DNA of 64,000 nt from assembly GCF_004027225.2 (NCBI RefSeq), contig NC_044277.2:102727725-102791724 (forward strand), written 5' to 3'. Under the pieces are notes generated by a model. It saw nothing but the letters and a program-made list of their open reading frames with translations, ran no database searches and was not told where the DNA came from. The position numbers and the translations under genes were made by a program. The stretch's first letter is position 1. Each line of letters begins with the position of its first letter. Positions 38,101 to 51,000 of the stretch are shown piece by piece. This stretch comes from Strigops habroptila. Taxonomy: Eukaryota; Chordata; Aves; Psittaciformes; Psittacidae.

Positions 38101-41100
38101 AATTAATGGGCAGAGAACTATATCAGAAGGTGCAAACAGATCCATAATTAGTTGTGATTTGTCTCTGTGAGAATTTTAATGGAAATTAAACAGTCAAAAA
38201 ATACTTTATATCAAATTTAATAGAGTTCATCAGTGGATGACATGATCTAGTTATGTATTGTATGGTTTTGGTTTTGTTTTGTAGGATCCATTTCTTGAAA
38301 ACATGAAAAGCCTTTCTCAGGCTTGAGTAATTTTTCTTCCAACTATTCTGGTTGAAGTTACTAGATGTTTTTAGTGTATAAGTAAAGTGATGTTGATTTT
38401 TCTATTGGAATTTTTATAAGTGTTTTTATTTTCTCTCTAACACACTTTTTAACTCAAATTTTCTGTGCATGAGTGTTGTGTGAATAATAGTGAGGCTATT
38501 AAATAGCTCAGTATGCAAATTTCAGAAACATTAGTTGATGATAGTGACTTATTTGTTTGAAATTTAACTTCCATTCCCTCTTCTATACATCTGGTATCTT
38601 GTGTCCATCTTGTAATTTTAACCAGTATAGACACTGTATCGTAAAGATACAGTGCAGCTGTATCCTAAAGGGGGATGTGGTGAGAAAGATTGGGTTTTCA
38701 ATGATCTGAATTTCAATATTCTGACATATAGTAAGGGTTCCCTGGTCAGTGACAGAAGGTCCCAATCAGATAGGAAAAGGAGGGAAATCATGCTAAGCTT
38801 GTTAGGAACTTAAGCAGCAGTCTCGTTCCTATAAATGGGAAAAATAGGAAGAGAAACCTTGTATGAACCCTTCTCCCTCTAAAACAGAGGCACTTGTTTT
38901 ATGTCTATTATCCTACTGAATACAGGAGACACAGATTTCCAGGATTATACCACAGAGTACTTCTCTGCAGATAGAAGCTCACAGATGAAGCGGACAGATA
39001 GAATTTGAGGATAAGAGTGTCACGAGATGTGCATGAACTGTCAAATGCCTTGATATCTCTAATAACTGTATTTACCTTACCAGTAACTGAGAGCAGCATC
39101 TAGTGTTTTGAGTTATGGCACAGTCACAAGATACATCTAATTATGCAAAAATCTATTTTTTCAGCTTTTGACATCTGCACATGCTTAGTTGTTAGACTAA
39201 TGGTGATGTACTAATGCTACCAAGAAAGAAATATTTTTCTTGTGCTCTGGCAATAGAAAAAAGAAGAGTGCTATACTTTGCAGTTAATGGAAGAGACAGA
39301 TCCATGTCAGGAACATGATGGCTAAATTAACAGAGTTAGTAATTTCTATAATGAACATTTTTTTATATATATGTATTAAACTTCAGGTTTTGTTGTTTGA
39401 TGCTTGCTTGCTTGCTCTTATTATACTAAGAAATGAAACTGGGACGAAAACAATGTTCTTGCTATGAAGTAAGTTTTCTGCCCCCTCCCTATCCCTTAAA
39501 GAAACTCCCTTCCTAACAGGAGAAAGTACACCTTACATAGTAACACAGTAAAAGATACTTGTCTAAATGTTTTGCTCTTAGCTGCAAGTCCCAAGGCTTT
39601 CTTTTAACAGCCACAAATAAAAATCTTGATGTTTTCCAATTGTAAATATTACAGTATGCAGAAAAGACAGAAGGAGTTTGAGTTCTGTCTTTACTCCCTG
39701 TGCCTCATTTTTCACAGGGACAGACTGATGAAGAAGGCACAGCAGATAAAATATGTCTAGGTAAGGATCTGTTTTGTATTTAGTGATACTAGCTGGTATA
39801 GCATTATAAATGTGGCTGCTTTTGACTGTAGCAGATATAATGCCATTGTGGAATGAAGCTTTACTGATCTTTAAAATTCTGCTCTCTTAATTGAACTTGT
39901 TGCGAGAACATGCTATTGCTTTCTAGGAGAATAACTTACGCAGAAACTTAAAATGGCTTATTGTTGCTTGCATCACAGAACACTTAGTGCTCTGTTTCTT
40001 TAAAACCATCTTTAGTTGTTTCCTTTGCTGATGATACCTATCAAGCAAAGTGTTTGATCACAATTGTTTTTCTCTTTGCATGCATTAAGGCTGCCAGGCT
40101 TTTAAAGACAGCATAGTTCCTTCAGTAGAATTCTTTCACCAAACCCCATAGTAACTCTCTTATCATTAGGAAAGACAATAGAAAAGATTTAGAATCTACC
40201 CAATAAAGAGTGAAAAATAAATAAATAAATAAATTAGACAGTAATGGGTTCTGTTGATGTAACTGTAAGAGAAATAACTGTACTTAGCAGTAGGGCTTAC
40301 CATTACTGTAAACATGTTACTATCCAATACCTGTTGCTAGCAGGCTTCGTTTATAACTTTTAATTAAATAAATGTAAGTGATTTCAGATATGAGGATAAA
40401 TGTTGTGAGTTTTATTTTATTAAAACATGGTTTGTATATTTTGATGGAAGAATAGCATAATGTGATACTGACTGTATTTTGGGCTGTGATCTTGTATATA
40501 AGAAATAGTATATTTGACTTCGAGATTTTGTCTTTATAAGGTTTAATGAACATACATTATAGCCTGGGAATAATACAAAAATAGAAATTAAGGAATAAAA
40601 CGCAGTAATATATAAGTCTAATTTCTAACCAAAATCTTTCAATAAAGAGCAAAATTTATCCCAATATTTAATATATGCTGGAAAGTTCAGCTGGTTAAAA
40701 CCTCAGAATGAAATGTAAAACAGAACAGCGTTTGTTTTCATATGGTTTTACAAATATATTTCCAGCTGAACAAAAAAACTTTCTTTGCTTTCAACAAACA
40801 TAACTAAGAATTCAGCACAAATAAAATAATTGATTAATATTTAGGTGATTAGTCTTCAAAAGTATCACCCATGCACTTTTCCCTTTTTTACAGCATTCCC
40901 AGTGAGATCACAGTTTCATTTAGTGCTGTCAGAAGAGCAACCAAGCTCCTCCCTTCATCCCTCCCCCAGGCATCCCAATACAAAAGAAAACTTTCTGCAT
41001 GGCAGCTAGCTAGGTAGACAGGATGTTCTTTTGTACAGAATGGTGCAGGTGGGAAAATGAAAACTCTCTGTCTCTTTGAAGATACAAGCTAGCTGAAATT

Positions 41101-43153
41101 AGCAAAAGAAATCAGTGTGAAGGTTTTTTATTTTGAAGGGGATGTTGTAAGTATTTTGGTTTTGCTAAATATTTGTATACTATGAGAAATCTCAATTGCT
41201 AATTTACTTAATTTAAACCTATGTATGTTTGATTAAAATAGGCAGAGATGTGTGTATGTGACTGTGTGTATATATATGCATATAAAATACATGCACACAT
41301 GTTTTTAAGTCTTAGATGTGGTTTTATTTAAGGTATAGGTGATACCAATTTCAATGACACAGGTAACGTACCTAAAAAAATGTGTCTTTAATGTAGACCT
41401 ATTCTATTGCTGTAAACATGTATCTATTCCTGTATTTGACATGTGGCAGTATAATATTTTACTAAACATTAATATATTTCTCAGATTAATTGCTGACTAC
41501 TTTTTTGTCTTGTTTTGTTATATGGGCTTATGCCCTCAATTTGGCTTTGCTACTATCTAACCTGAGTTATACTTACCTTGACATAGTGGAATTTCTTTAC
41601 CAACACAAATCTGGAATGTTTTTCTCATAAAAATGCTGGTGAGTGGTATTCTTCAGGATTTTTGGGTAATGCACAGTCTAGCCTGTCACATGAATTTCTG
41701 ATTTGGGGGGTAGGAGTGAATAGATTTTATTATGTTGATATTGTGAATAACTGTATATTATATCTGCTAAAGAACAAAACAAACAAAGCAACCAAAAAAA
41801 ACCCCCACTGATAGATATTTATCCAAGCACAAAGGTTTTGTTGGGACTGGGGGGAGTGGGAAGCAAAAGAGTAGGGGACAAAGTGCGAGGTGCAAGAAAA
41901 GGCCATGTATTTTATAAACAGCAGTAGTCCAATAAAATGTCTGAGTTTGATTTTACAAAGGACTAAAATCTTTAAAATCTGTTGATAATTAATTGTAGTG
42001 AAATAGAAGAAAATGGGGATGAGAGAGCAGAAGTATTTTCTCTTGATTGAAACTGGGTAGGTTATAGCAGTAGCTTTTTTGCAAGGCATTGTATAATGGA
42101 AAAGAGATTATTCCTACCCTATTTTATAAGGTGCTGTAGTGAGCTGTTTTCTTGGGTTTTCTTATTCCAGGTGAACAGATAAACAGTTGTTCATGTGATA
42201 GATAAATATTTGAGCTATTTTATTTGATTTTGTGCTTTCAAACAAAGTCCTACCACATGGATACATTTTTATTCTTTTTTCCCCATATGAAAGAATCTAC
42301 TAGCTGCATATTAAACCCAAACTAAACAGATAGTTTAGCCTTTATTTTTTCAGATCCAGGTGCTCACAGGAAATATTCAGTGGGTGGCTATTGACAAGGG
42401 AGTGGATAGAAATAATTTGAGACTCAGAATTGATTATAATAAAAGCTAGAACTAGATTGAAACACAAAGAAGGACATTTTTCTATTTATGTTCTTACCAG
42501 TTTTCTTATCGTATACTTGGGAAACTCCTCCTCAAAAAGCACCCCTTACTGACTTTGACTTGTTTTACTGAGCAGTTCTGTTTGTTTAAATTCCTCTCTT
42601 ACAGACCATTGTATATCTTAGAGTAAATAACTTGATTGCTGTCACCTTGGTGCGTTTAAAAGGACCTCTGCATGCTTTTGGGGAGTTTTGAAAGTCACGT
42701 AAATGGAACCAAATTAAGGAGTTGCACATAGGGCTTGAATTTGTATTTTGTCTTTCATTGTAAAAGTCTAAATCTGTTAGTTATCATCTCCAGTGATTAG
42801 TCATTACCCTAGTGAGCATTTTGTAATTTGTGCCTGGGAAATATTGCATTAATAGACTCATTTTTTGACAGCATTTTGCTTTTCTAGAGGAAATTGTCCT
42901 AAAGGTAATCTTTTATCTTAAGATATTTATATAGATAATTGTGCTACAATAATGCCCATGTGTCCATTTCTTTTAACGACTTGTTGTTCATCCCTTTCTG
43001 ACACCTTGCAGATCACTTGTTCCATAAATTTTATCACTATATCTGGATTTCCTTGGGTTTTGACATAAAAAGATTCTGTGTCATTTTCACAGTACCCAGA
43101 GTTAGCCTTAAGCCAGCTAGACTTACTGAAAACCGTGGCTAGTTGTACACACT
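35148..43153. other. Long intergenic stretch between WDR48 and the sodium channel gene
   Basis: About 8 kb of AT-rich DNA with no CR1 that I recognise, apart from small simple repeats such as (AAAT)n at 40213-40234. No open frame here resembles a known protein. The promoter and untranslated first exon of the sodium channel gene must lie somewhere in the intergenic region, but nothing in the sequence points to them. Confidence 0.5.
40213..40234. repeat. AAAT tetranucleotide microsatellite
   Basis: About five AAAT units in the intergenic region. Confidence 0.85.
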
Positions 43154-43397
43154 GAATCATAGAATCGAATCATAGAATCCTAAAATATCAGGTTGGAAGG
43201 GACCTCCAGGATCTTCTGATCCAAGCTTTCCTGGCACAAGCATGATGTAGGCTAGATGGCCCAGCACCCTGTCCAACTGAATCTTAAAACTCTTTGGTGT
43301 TGGGGAACCCACCACTTCCCTGGGGAGATTATTCCAATGGCTGATTGTTCTCAGTGTGAAAAATTTTCCTCTTGTGCCCAATTGGAATCTCCCCAGG
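43154..43397 (-). repeat. CR1-family 3' fragment
   Basis: Starts GAATCATAGAATCGAATCAT (tail repeated) and reads the complement of a different CR1 subfamily (GGTTGGAAGGGACCTCCAGG). Minus-strand residues such as FTLRTISHWNNLPREVVGSP remain. Confidence 0.85.
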
Positions 43398-43757
43398 AGT
43401 ATTCACTCTGTCTTTCCAAAATCTTTTAGTCATCTGTATTGCAAGGATTTTTTTCAGTCACATCTTCGTAGCTTCCTTTTTCCTAACCTAAGTCACAATC
43501 TATAAATACTTGGCAGCTGATGAGAGGCCAAAGAGTCTGTTATCCAATGTATGCGCACATGCTGGTACAGGTCTTCTGAAGAAATCCTCTCACGTTGTCA
43601 GTGGATATTTGTCCAGTTATGACTTCTAGTCACTGCTACTGAAGGGCATGTATTGGTTTTTTTGCTTTTCATCACTGCTTTTTGACAGGTTCAGCCTTCA
43701 TTATTTATTTATTTTTAATTCAGCTTCCAAATCCTTAATACTAAAATAATGTTTGTG

Positions 43758-44240
43758 AAGGTCCTTGAATGCATCCAGGGGAGGGCAACAAAGCTGGTGA
43801 CAGGGCTGGAAGGAATGTCCTATGAGGAGCAGCTAAGGACTTTGGGCTTGTCTACTCTGGAGAAAAGGACGCTGAGGGGACACCTCATTGCTCTCTACAG
43901 TCCCCTCTACAGGAGGGCAGGTGGAGATGGAGGTGCTTCTCTCTTCTCCCTGGGATCCGGTGGTAGGATGCATGGGTTCAAAGGGGATGAATGGCTCAAA
44001 CCTGCACCAGGGGAGTTTCAGACAGGACAGGAGAAAGTGTTTCTTTACTGAGAGAGTGGTCAAACACTGGGACAGGCTTCCTAGAGAGATGGTCGATGCC
44101 CCAAGCCTGTCAGTGTTCAAGAGGCATTTGGACAATGCCCTTTAGTAACATGCTTTAACTTTTGGTCAGCCCTGAATTGGTCAGGCAGTTGGACTAGATG
44201 ATCGTTGTAGGTGCCTTCCAACTGAAATAGCCCATTCCAT
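43758..44240 (+). repeat. CR1-family LINE 3' fragment whose tail runs into a pentanucleotide array
   Basis: Begins in ORF2 C-terminal sequence (GGAGGGCAACAAAGCTGGTG relatives near 43780) and reaches the 3' end at TTGGACTAGATGATC. Residues such as CFFTERVVKHWDRLPREMV remain. Instead of the usual short tail it leads straight into a TTCTG/TTCTA array. Confidence 0.9.
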
Positions 44241-44645
44241 TCCTTCTGTTCCGTTCTGTTGTTCTGTTCTATTCTGTTCTGTTCTATTCTGTCCTGTTCT
44301 ATTCTGTTCTATTCTGTTCTGTTCTATTCTGTCCTGTTCTATTCTGTTCTATTCTGTCCTGTTCTATTCTGTTCTATTCTGTCCTGTTCTATTCTGTTCT
44401 ATTCTGTTCTGTTCTATTCTATTCTGTTCTGTTCTATTCTGTTCTGTTCTATTCTGTCCTGTTCTATTCTGTTCTATTCTGTTCTGTTCTATTCTGTCCT
44501 GTTCTATTCTGTTCTATTCTATTCTGTCCTGTTCTATTCTGTTCTATTCTGTTCTGTTCTATTCTGTCCTGTTCTATTCTGTTCTATTCTGTTCTCTTCT
44601 ATTCTGTCCTGTTCTATTCTGTTCTGTTCTGTTCTATTCTATTCT
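44232..44645 (+). repeat. Pentanucleotide (TTCTG/TTCTA/TCCTG) satellite array
   Basis: About 410 bp made of roughly 80 five-base units, chiefly TTCTG, TTCTA and TCCTG. They recur in a higher-order order such as GTTCTATTCTGTCCT. The 145-residue open frame across it is a by-product of unit composition. It ends 130 bp before the start codon of the sodium channel gene. Confidence 0.95.
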
Positions 44646-44747
44646 AATGTGGTGTTTCACAGAAGGAAGAAATTATCTGATAGGTATTATTTTTAATTTC
44701 TGTTATTTTCTAATTGTCAGTAGCTTTCTCTTTTAAGTTACTTCTAG

Positions 44748-45048
44748 CACTGGAAACAAACATATAGAAGGAAAAATGGATCCCTTGTTTTGGTCATCAG
44801 AAGCTAACAACTTTCGACCTTTCACCCGTGAGTCCTTGTCAGCAATAGAGAAAAGAATTGCTGAGAAAAAATCCCAGCAAGCTCAAGCTAAAAAGGAGAA
44901 TAACGACAAAGAAGTTGAAGAAAATAAACTTACTCCTAAGCTTGACCTGAAAACCGGCAAAAACCTGCCAGCTCTGTATGGGGATCTTCCTGTGGAGCTC
45001 ATTGGGGAACCCCTGGAGGATATTGATCCATACTACAGTGATCACAAG
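44748..45048 (+). CDS. SCN11A: Sodium channel first coding exon (codons 1-91, with short 5' UTR)
   Basis: The ATG at 44776 has A at -3 and G at +4 and follows a good acceptor, TTACTTCTAG at 44747, so 44748-44775 is probably 5' UTR joined to an upstream untranslated exon. It encodes [17 protein letters not shown], a Lys/Glu-rich stretch, and ends [15 protein letters not shown]. The donor is AAG|GTTAAA, weaker than usual. Confidence 0.92.
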
Positions 45049-48000
45049 GTTAAAACTTTCAAAAGCATTATTTTATTTAATTCTGTCTTCTGAACTCTTA
45101 AGAGATAGTAAAACTTCTATTCAGAAGTTGGTGGGTTTTGGTTCTTCTGTAGACAGATCTTCAGGTATTATTGGTGTTTTTTGGGTCAGGAGTGCTAAGG
45201 TATGCTTCACATTGTGTAATGAAAAGGTATTTTAAGTTCCAGTCAACAATTAGAATTAATTGTGAAAACCTGATTCACTTGGTAGATACACCTTGATAGG
45301 AAATATATTCTGGGATAACTGATTCTTTGTTTACCAGAGGAGTTTATATGACGTCTGTGGGGCTGAGCTCACTGTCATATAGACAGTGCTTGTCAAACAG
45401 TAGATGACTTACTGCATTTGTTTTGCTGAATGACGAATATTATACAAATTGGGGGAGACATATTTGAGATATTTCAAGTACTCTGTGTAGCAAAACCATG
45501 TATTTTCATTACAGTAAATTAATTTCCAGTTATTTTATGTCTCATCAGTCTTGTTTATTCTACCATATTTATACTGCATATGCTCCATGCTATTGCAAAG
45601 TGGTTTGTGTTGTTACCTACAGGACTGTGTAAGGTAGGTGCTCAAGGAATCCATTCTCAATTAGATGGTTTTTGTATGATTGCTTACTATTAAGGGGTAC
45701 TTGACCTGAAGAGCAGAAGCTTCCATCCAGTCCTATGTTGCTTTCTTTTATTTATACCAGCAAGTCAATGGAATATAATAATTTAATCAGAGAACATGCA
45801 GAAAGCTTTTTTCTTCCAGAGATTTATTTTCTTGAAGTAATCAGTAATATTCTTGATGAAGAGAAACTAAGGCTGATTCAGTTCAAAATATTTACAAAAA
45901 AGGTAGTGAACTGTACTTTTTTGATGAAGAGATTTCATTTTTTACTTCATGTAAAAAATACTGAGCTAAGTATTTATACCTAAGTATATGAGCTAAGTAT
46001 AATACCTAAGACCTTAAGGTAGCTTAGAGGGAATTTATAGTGCTACTTGGTAATTTAGATATATTTCAAAACTAAAATTTTTACTGTGACATGACTAGAT
46101 TCTGGCAGTTACACACAACATGTATTTTGTAAATAATTTTTTGTGGCCTATAAAGCTATCCAAGAGTAAAGTGCTTCTAACTATGATTAACACCATTGTT
46201 GCAGTCCCAAAATAGTATCCTTTGATTACTTTAATCAAGTGAATATCATCACTTGCGCTTCAAATTCTTTCCCATTACTAGCTTCTTCCTCGCAGGTAAT
46301 AATGAACCTTTGTCTTTTAACTTTTGTTCCTGCTCATGGCAGGGGGTGTTAGAACTATATGATCTTTAAGATCCGTTCCAACCCAAACCATTCTATGACT
46401 CTATGATTTATGTAGCTGCTGTCTTTCTTTCAAAATGTAGTATCATTAAATTGAAGCTCTAAGTAACAATACAGGAAAGCATTACTCATAATTGCAGTTA
46501 GATATAGTTCTAGATGCATATTTGAAAACCTGAACATTTAATTTTGGGGTGAAATTTTGTTTCATTAAAATATTTGATACCATATGAATATTTTTTTCTT
46601 TTTTCTTTTTTTTAATAGACTTTTATGGTGTTAAACAAAAGTAGGACTATTTACCGGTTTACTGCCACACCTGCCTTGTGTATAATTAGTCCTTTTAATC
46701 CAGTCAGAAAAGCAGCAATTAAAATTACGATCCATTCATATCCTTTTATTGGTTTCCCTTATTTCAGTTTTAAAACATACTGTAACATTTTCTGTTGTTC
46801 TGTTCCTTCGTTCATATTAATGTAAATGTAAGCTCATGTAGCTGCGATAGAGATTTTTCAAAAGTTATATTGAATGTTGTTTTACAACATCTGAGATATT
46901 TACATGGTGTTGGTATACATAAAAATGCCAAAAAATCTCAAATCTGCAAATCTGATGATTTGCAGATACTGTTATGAAAAAACATTTATAGGCTACTGTA
47001 TGATATTTTAGCCCTTTCCCAGAACTCTTTCTAAATCTCTACTGTGGTGACAAGCCTAAGTTTAAAAAAACCCACAAAACTCAGTGACACCCTGGGAAGG
47101 ATGTGATTTTCAGCCACGCTTTGCTGAAAGAGTCTGACGTTATCCCCAAAAATGTGTTCCACACTCAAGTTTAGAAAGTTCTGAAGAGCCACCCATTTTT
47201 TATATATTTTTTTGCAATGATATAAATGTAGTTTGGAGAATGTAAAAATGTGAAGGATCGCAGGTGTAAAACCATAGGCTGAGTAGTTTCTGCTCTTTCT
47301 GCCAAACATCTAATTTCATTTGGAATTATTAATTTGAAGAAATAGGTCCTTTTATGGGAACTTATGGCTGACTTTGAATGTGCATTCATGCTGTTAGAAA
47401 TTGCTAAATTTACTGTTCAGTTTTAAATAAACCCTAAATTTAAGACCAGTGTTTGTTAAAAAAAACCTGAACACTTTTATTAGGGGTCAAGTCAACTGTC
47501 ATGAAAGCATGGTTTTTCTTATGCATGTTTTCATCACCTGCCACATAAAATGAGAAAGATTTCTGAACTTGTGGCAGAGCTTAAGTGTCTCTTTTAAGCA
47601 TGCGTATTTGGACTTCCCGTTTCAAGGAACAGTGGTTCTTGATAATTGAGCCTTTTCATCTGTTTTTCCTAGGCTTAAAACCCTCATTATTATGGGGTTG
47701 TGGCCCATTTCTCTTTATCTCCTGCTCCTGCCAGGAAGAAATGGAGGTTTCTAAAGTTTCAAATAGCAGCAGACAGCAGAGGACTCAGATTTTTTTCATT
47801 AATGTTCCTCATCTCTTCTGTCAAACATATGATGTCCTGCTCGTGTCCTAACTTCCAAAACTATCTCCACATGCAAATAATTCATTGTTATTTTTAAATC
47901 ATTAAGTTTATCCATCTGAGCAGAATTTTGATCTGACATAATTTTCTTTGGAAAACACATGAAAAGTCCTGAGCATATTCAAAACCAAAGAAATTATTTG

Positions 48001-51000
48001 AAAAAAATTGTATGGTTTCTTATGTGTAAATCAGCAACTTTTCTGGACATCATTTTTTTATGGTATAGAACTTTTCCCTTAACTTATTATTCACATTATT
48101 TACTTGCTTTATTTTGTGTACTGTGGTACTCAATTGTGTTTCCATGACTGTAAAGCTTCCAAATGAACTCTACTGGACTGAGTAAGTATCTTAGTTGCCA
48201 TTTTTCACTCTTTCTGGGGATACTAACATGCTGGACTGAATAATTTAAATAATGCGGCGATCCAATTCCGGAGCTTAAAAATTCTCAGGCAGACCTCTTG
48301 AGGAAGATTTGGGATTATTCTGATTACTACGTCACACAGTCTTCTGTGGAGTTTCAGTGCCTTTTCTTAGAGGCTTACACCATATACCCTTTTTTCTATA
48401 TTGGCTAATTTTGATGTCTGATGTAACATAGAAGGTTGCCCCATTTTTCCTTTTAAGGATTAAGCCTTTTAGAGAGACTGTGCAGTAGGATTCTAACTTG
48501 ATATTTCTCATTCTAAACCTATAACCTGAAGTTCTGTTATGGCTGGCTGATGCAAAACTATAAAGGGATCAATACTAATTCCATTCTTCCTTGCTGTTTC
48601 CTGTGGACACCCCTAGTTCAGTTGTTCACATTAAGAAGCCACCTAATGTTTTGTTATCTTTTATAATTGTACAATGTATCAAGTGTAACTTGAGTTTATG
48701 TTCTCAAATTAAATCTTGAAAATGTGGCTTGAGCCTCAGTTTCTATAATTTTAATTCCTCTTATTTTGGGGTAAGCACAGTGATAATGATAGCTTAATTT
48801 TATATAGGATTTGTCAGAATAAATGTATAAAATGTGAAAACTTTATAGGCTAAAATAAGTCTTTGCTGTTATTGTTCTGCCAAAATGTTGAGGCTTGGTA
48901 ATTTGCCAGCCTGCTTTAGCACATAAACACAGCCATAAAAATATTTCATAAGGAAATGTGAACCATCCTTCATCCAGAAATAGTATCATATACTTATGTG
49001 AACATATGTGCTTATAGATTTACATGGAAATCTTACTAAAATTCAGGAAGGCATCCTCTTATACTCATGGTATTTCTGAAATTAATGTAACCTGTCTTAT
49101 TTTACCTTCATCTCCATCCAGGGACTAAATCATACAAAAGGTAGAAATGTGCCTGAATGTCTCAATCTCATTAATATTTTATTTCTGCAACTTTAATATA
49201 CACTTTCCTTCTCAGATATATTTTTACTGGCATATATACTTGTGAAATATTGATAAAAGTAGTAGCAGCAGGATTCGTTTGGAATGAATTTACCTTTCTT
49301 CGAGATTCATGGAACTGTGTGGATTTTGTCACTGCTGTCATAACGTAAGTAAAACTCGGTGTTCTTTTGCACTCGAGAGATAAACACACAAATAAAATGC
49401 TGTCTGATATTGCTGAAGTTCTTTAGAATGTTTGGCATTCTACCTGCTTAAGAGTTACTGTGGTTGAATCATCCTTTGCATGTCTGCAAAGAGAAAAATA
49501 GTCATAGGCCTTAAAGCAAGACCTAAATGCAAAGGTCATCTTAGAACTGTTTGATTGTTCTCAATTTAGTACATATTTATATTTTGTTAAGAAGTGATTA
49601 CATACACAACCAAAACCAAGCATGCCTGTTTATATTGTCTTAGTTGTAATCTGAATCAGCTGAAACTCATTTGAGAAGGATCCAAAGTGGGTCACAAGGG
49701 TGTTGAATGACATGGTGATAAATAAAAGATAAATCCCAAGAATTATTTCTTTAATGCTTACGGAAAAACACACTCAACTTTATGTAGACAGTTATGGGTT
49801 CTGAAATGGGTTCTTTCACTTGTTGGAAAGATGATGTTGGAGTTCAAATAGACGATCTTGTGAAAGCACCTCTCTGGTGTGCAATCATGGTCAGAGAAGG
49901 AAATAATAGAAAATGAGGACATTACGGGTAAGAGACAAAGAAAGAAGCAGAACATATAGTTATTTCTATGTGTGGTCTTGTGTTTTTCTCTAGGACAATA
50001 TGTCATTTTGCTTCTGACATCTCAAAAGAATTAAAAGAAGAATCAGAGAAGCTGTATATCTTTTATTCAATACAATAACCGACAAAATAGAGTAGAACTA
50101 TCATAAAAAAAAACCAAAAAAAACCCCAGAGCAGGAATATGGTTGAAGTCTGTGGCATAAAGCCAAAAAGAGAAGAAGTAATTTTATTTTATTTTTTTTC
50201 TCCTACAACAAGAGCTAAAGGCACCAAATGAAGTTGTCATATGGCAGAATAAAAAAGGAGTAATTTTTCACACTACATCTAGGAATATTCCTCCTATAGG
50301 AGGTTGTGGATGGAAAAAACTTAGTTGCATCCAGAAGTCATCTGGACAAAATCCCAGATGAAAACACAGTAAGGGTTATTTTTAACATAAATATACTATG
50401 TCTTGTTCAGGAAGTCCCTGAGCTATAAATTTACTGGAAAAATTAAAACTGGGAAGCATCACTGTCTTGAGTCTAAACTCCCCTGTAAGCATCTGTTGTG
50501 GGTAATTCTTGAAGACAGGGTAATAGGCCAGATGGAATACTGCTCTGATCAGTTTTAAATTTGTATCAAAACCAACTAGCTAGGTGGACAAGAAATGAGG
50601 AGGAAACCAACTCAGGCTTTGCATCTCAAATACAGAATGTTAATCTTGAAAGCAAAATAGTCTTACTTGCAGCAGTGAAGAGATTCATTCATGTCCAGTC
50701 TCAGACCTTTCAAAGCAAATCTGTCATTTAGCATTTCTGAGTGATTTTCAGTTGTCTTGTTCCAATTTATTAGAGGTGTAGAGTCATTTAGATTGGAAGG
50801 GACCCTGGGAGATCCTGTGGTCCAGCTCCATGCTGAAAGCAGGACTAATTTCAATTAGGCTGCTCAGGACCTCATGCAGGGAAGTTCTGAGTTTCTCTAA
50901 GCATGGAGATTCAACAGCGTCTCTGAGCAAGCTATTCCAACCACACTGTGTTCGGGTTTTTTTCTCTCAAATTTCTAATTGAAATGTCTTGTGTAGCAAG

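Noticed and set aside
43749-44145. Open frames resembling a conserved protein family (e.g. ERVVKHWDRLPREMV)
   Set aside because: This is the C-terminal end of CR1 ORF2, part of a 5'-truncated repeat.
44259-44696. 145-residue open frame of Phe/Cys/Ser/Ile/Leu repeats
   Set aside because: It is the translation of the TTCTG/TTCTA pentanucleotide array, which lacks stops by composition; it is not a gene.
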